Assembly: GCA_041657585.1 (NCBI GenBank)
Contig: JBBABP010000053.1
Span: forward strand, 1 to 7,017
DNA: 7,017 nt
Reading direction: 5' to 3'
From: JBBABP01 sp041657585
Lineage (GTDB): Bacteria; Patescibacteriota; Gracilibacteria; Absconditabacterales; Absconditicoccaceae
Under the pieces are notes generated by a model that saw only the letters and a program-made list of their open reading frames with translations, was not told the DNA's origin and did not search any database. Below are positions 5,842 to 7,017 of the stretch, piece after piece. The translations under genes and the position numbers were made by a program. Positions within the stretch are counted from its first letter, which is position 1, and each line of letters begins with the position of its first letter.

Positions 5842-6348
5842 ATGAAAAAAATTATTTTATGATTTGTTATTTTATCTTTGAGTTTTGTGATTTTTGGATG
5901 TGGAAAAAATAATAATATAGTTGAGATTTGAAATAAAATTTTAATTTATTACACTGCTAATTTTTCAGATTGAAGTTTATTTGAAACTAATGAAAATTCT
6001 GTGCCATTGGAATTTGTAGTTGGATCTTGAGATTTTATAAAATGAGTAGAGGAGGCAGTAGTTGGAATGAAAGTTTGAGAAACAAAAACAATCAAAATTA
6101 CTCCTGAAATTTGATATAAATCTGAATATGATAATCAAAAACTTCAAAGAATTCCAAAATTTATTTTTGATAAATTAAATATAGATTTTCAAACATGAAA
6201 ATTAATTTCTTTGTGAAATTTGACTTGAGTAATAAAATGAATGGAAAAAGATCTTAGCTGATATGATAATATTTTATTTGACATTAATTCTAAACAAACG
6301 TGGGATGATTTAAACTATAAGGTAACTGTAGTTAAATTAAAAGATTAA
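5842..6348 (+). CDS. SlyD-like FKBP-type peptidyl-prolyl cis-trans isomerase, lipoprotein
   Basis: A 168-residue protein that probably catalyses cis-trans isomerisation of Xaa-Pro bonds and assists folding outside the cytoplasm. A lipoprotein signal peptide covers residues 1-19: MKK, a hydrophobic stretch, then VIFG before Cys20. The FKBP fold follows: KILIYYTANFSDGSLFET (32-49), PLEFVVGSGDFIKGVEEAV (55-73), GMKVGETKTIKITPEIGY (75-92), and closing strands LFDINSKQTWDDLNYKVTVV (145-164). The PKFIF...NLTGVIKGME region (105-135) fits the insert-in-flap chaperone domain of SlyD types, and the late DINS...LNYKVTV resembles SlyD's DFNHPLAG..L.F.V.V. Twelve TGA codons read as Gly, including those of GSG and KVGE. 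The TAA stop lies inside an 8-bp tandem array that also encodes the last residues KLKD. SlyD itself is usually cytoplasmic, so the lipobox is notable. The substrate is unknown. Confidence 0.88.
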
Positions 6349-6373
6349 AAGATTAAAAAATTAAAAGATTATA
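6334..6373. repeat. Tandem array, five 8-bp units, containing the fkbp stop
   Basis: AAATTAAA, AGATTAAA, AGATTAAA, AAATTAAA and AGATTATA, all exactly 8 bp. The array starts in the last codons of the FKBP gene and supplies its TAA stop (6346-6348). The same unit types lie at 3265-3304. Confidence 0.9.
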
Positions 6374-6387
6374 GAGCGTTAGAAAAA

Positions 6388-6452
6388 AATTAGGAATTAG
6401 AAATTAGTAATTAGTAATTAGGAATTTGGAATTAGAACGTTAGAACGTTAGG
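6388..6452. repeat. Tandem array, seven 7-bp units (AATTAGN), then two 8-bp units
   Basis: AATTAGG, AATTAGA, AATTAGT, AATTAGT, AATTAGG, AATTTGG and AATTAGA (6388-6436) are followed by ACGTTAGA and ACGTTAGG (6437-6452). The 7-bp period places TAG in every plus-strand frame downstream of the FKBP gene. Confidence 0.9.
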
Positions 6453-6463
6453 CTCATATATTT

Positions 6464-6506
6464 GAAGCCTTTGAAGCCTTTGTAGCTTTTTAGCCTTTGC
6501 AACTTT
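6464..6506. repeat. 9-bp tandem repeat array upstream of the 6512 gene
   Basis: GAAGCCTTT, GAAGCCTTT, GTAGCTTTT, a slightly shortened TAGCCTTT and GCAACTTT. This is the reverse orientation of the arrays at 1329 and 5168. Relative to the downstream gene it has the same orientation as the mutL leader array. Confidence 0.85.
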
Positions 6507-6514
6507 AATTTATG
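6485..6514 (+). promoter_or_regulatory. Repeat-derived leader of the 6512 gene, shared with mutL
   Basis: The 30 bases ending in ATG 6514 match the mutL leader (5189-5160, minus strand) at 27 positions without gaps. The distance between repeat and start codon is identical in both genes. Confidence 0.6.
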
Positions 6515-7017
6515 CAATTATTTAAAAGAGTTTTGTTGTCGCTATTTCCAAATGAAATAGTAATGCAAACAATCAACCCAGCCAGTATGTTTGTATCTTT
6601 TATTTCAACTAAAGAATTTTTTTCCGTAATAAATAGAAAAATAATAGAAAACTATAAATTAAATCTTTTTGATATAACTATTGATCCTTTCGAATTTAAA
6701 ATTTGATTTGGCTGAAATCTTCCAATCAAACCCAAGGATATTGATATTTATTATTGATATTGTGCGACTGCAAATTTAAATTGATATAGATTTTACAATC
6801 CTGCAAATATAGCCAATGCTTTGAGTTTAGTAGCATCTATTTATGTCAAAGATGTTTTTGCGAAATTTAATTCAGATTATTATTTAAATTTTTTGTACAC
6901 GATATATTTATTGAGTTTCGTTTTTATCTCTAGAATTAAAGTTTTTCCGTTCAAAGATAAAGAAAAAAACTATAATTGGTTTGTTGATGTTTTTTTTTCT
7001 TTTATGAATTTGTATTC
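6512..7017 (+). CDS. Unknown protein, probably membrane-associated, 3' end outside the window
   Basis: At least 168 codons from ATG 6512 to the window edge, with no stop when TGA is read as Gly (codons 65, 68, 82, 91). Under the standard code it would appear as a 64-residue fragment. I recognise no family. The first 60 residues are mixed hydrophobic (FKRVLLSLFPNEIVMQ, then ASMFVSFIS). A glycine-containing IGFGGNLP segment lies at 64-71 and an aromatic patch IYYGYCATANLNGYRFYNP at 79-97. An amphipathic or hydrophobic stretch covers ANALSLVASIYVKDVFAKF, and a probable membrane segment YLNFLYTIYLLSFVFIS spans about 125-142. The visible C-terminal part (DVFFSFMNLY) is again hydrophobic, so more membrane segments may follow. 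The Trp codon is TGG; no CGA or CGG occurs. Its start is fixed by the repeat-derived leader just upstream and the lack of an earlier in-frame start. Confidence 0.72.

Noticed and set aside
1446..6348. UGA as tryptophan (Mycoplasma-like code 4)
   Set aside because: TGA codons sit at invariant glycines such as MutL GFRGEA and SufB EGCSAP, while Trp positions are TGG, CGA or CGG.
6512..6706. A complete 64-residue protein ending at TGA
   Set aside because: The TGA is glycine in this genome and the frame continues to the window edge.

Overview
The window is a strongly A+T-rich stretch that looks nearly gene-free under the standard code, but is densely coding once UGA is read as glycine. About 95-100 in-frame TGA codons fall at glycine positions, many of them invariant (MutL GFRGEA, SufB EGCSAP and NGF, the SIMPL GEG motif). 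CGA and CGG also appear reassigned: 12 CGA and 3 CGG codons occur in recognised genes, and most sit where the families have conserved tryptophan, while CGT, CGC and AGA still sit at conserved arginines. This combination (UGA=Gly, CGA/CGG=Trp, stops only TAA and TAG) matches the code described for Absconditabacterales (NCBI table 37), a candidate-phylum (CPR/Patescibacteria) lineage of small, probably host-dependent cells. All translations below use that code.

Layout: at the left edge, on the minus strand, lies the N-terminal part of an AbiEi-like antitoxin/regulator (1-366). A divergent intergenic region separates it from a membrane-anchored SIMPL-domain protein (533-1330, plus). Convergent to that is a minus-strand block of sufB (1446-2828), tspO (2861-3256) and mutL (3399-5162). 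MutL is complete from end to end but has one in-frame TAA at codon 385, in the linker between its ATPase and endonuclease domains. Divergent from mutL, on the plus strand, are a small single-pass membrane protein (5300-5701), a SlyD-like FKBP prolyl isomerase lipoprotein (5842-6348) and an unknown membrane-associated protein running off the right edge (6512 onward).

Most junctions carry short tandem arrays with unit lengths of exactly 7, 8 or 9 bp. Several stop codons lie inside the arrays (sufB, mutL, fkbp and the SIMPL gene). Two 9-bp arrays also form almost identical leaders immediately before the start codons of mutL and of the gene at 6512. No gene has a convincing Shine-Dalgarno sequence.

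The genes do not form one pathway. They cover Fe-S assembly (SufB), mismatch repair (MutL), envelope functions (TspO, SIMPL, FKBP lipoprotein, small membrane proteins) and part of a toxin-antitoxin-type module. The main points of interest are the double codon reassignment, the interrupted mutL and the repeat architecture at gene ends.
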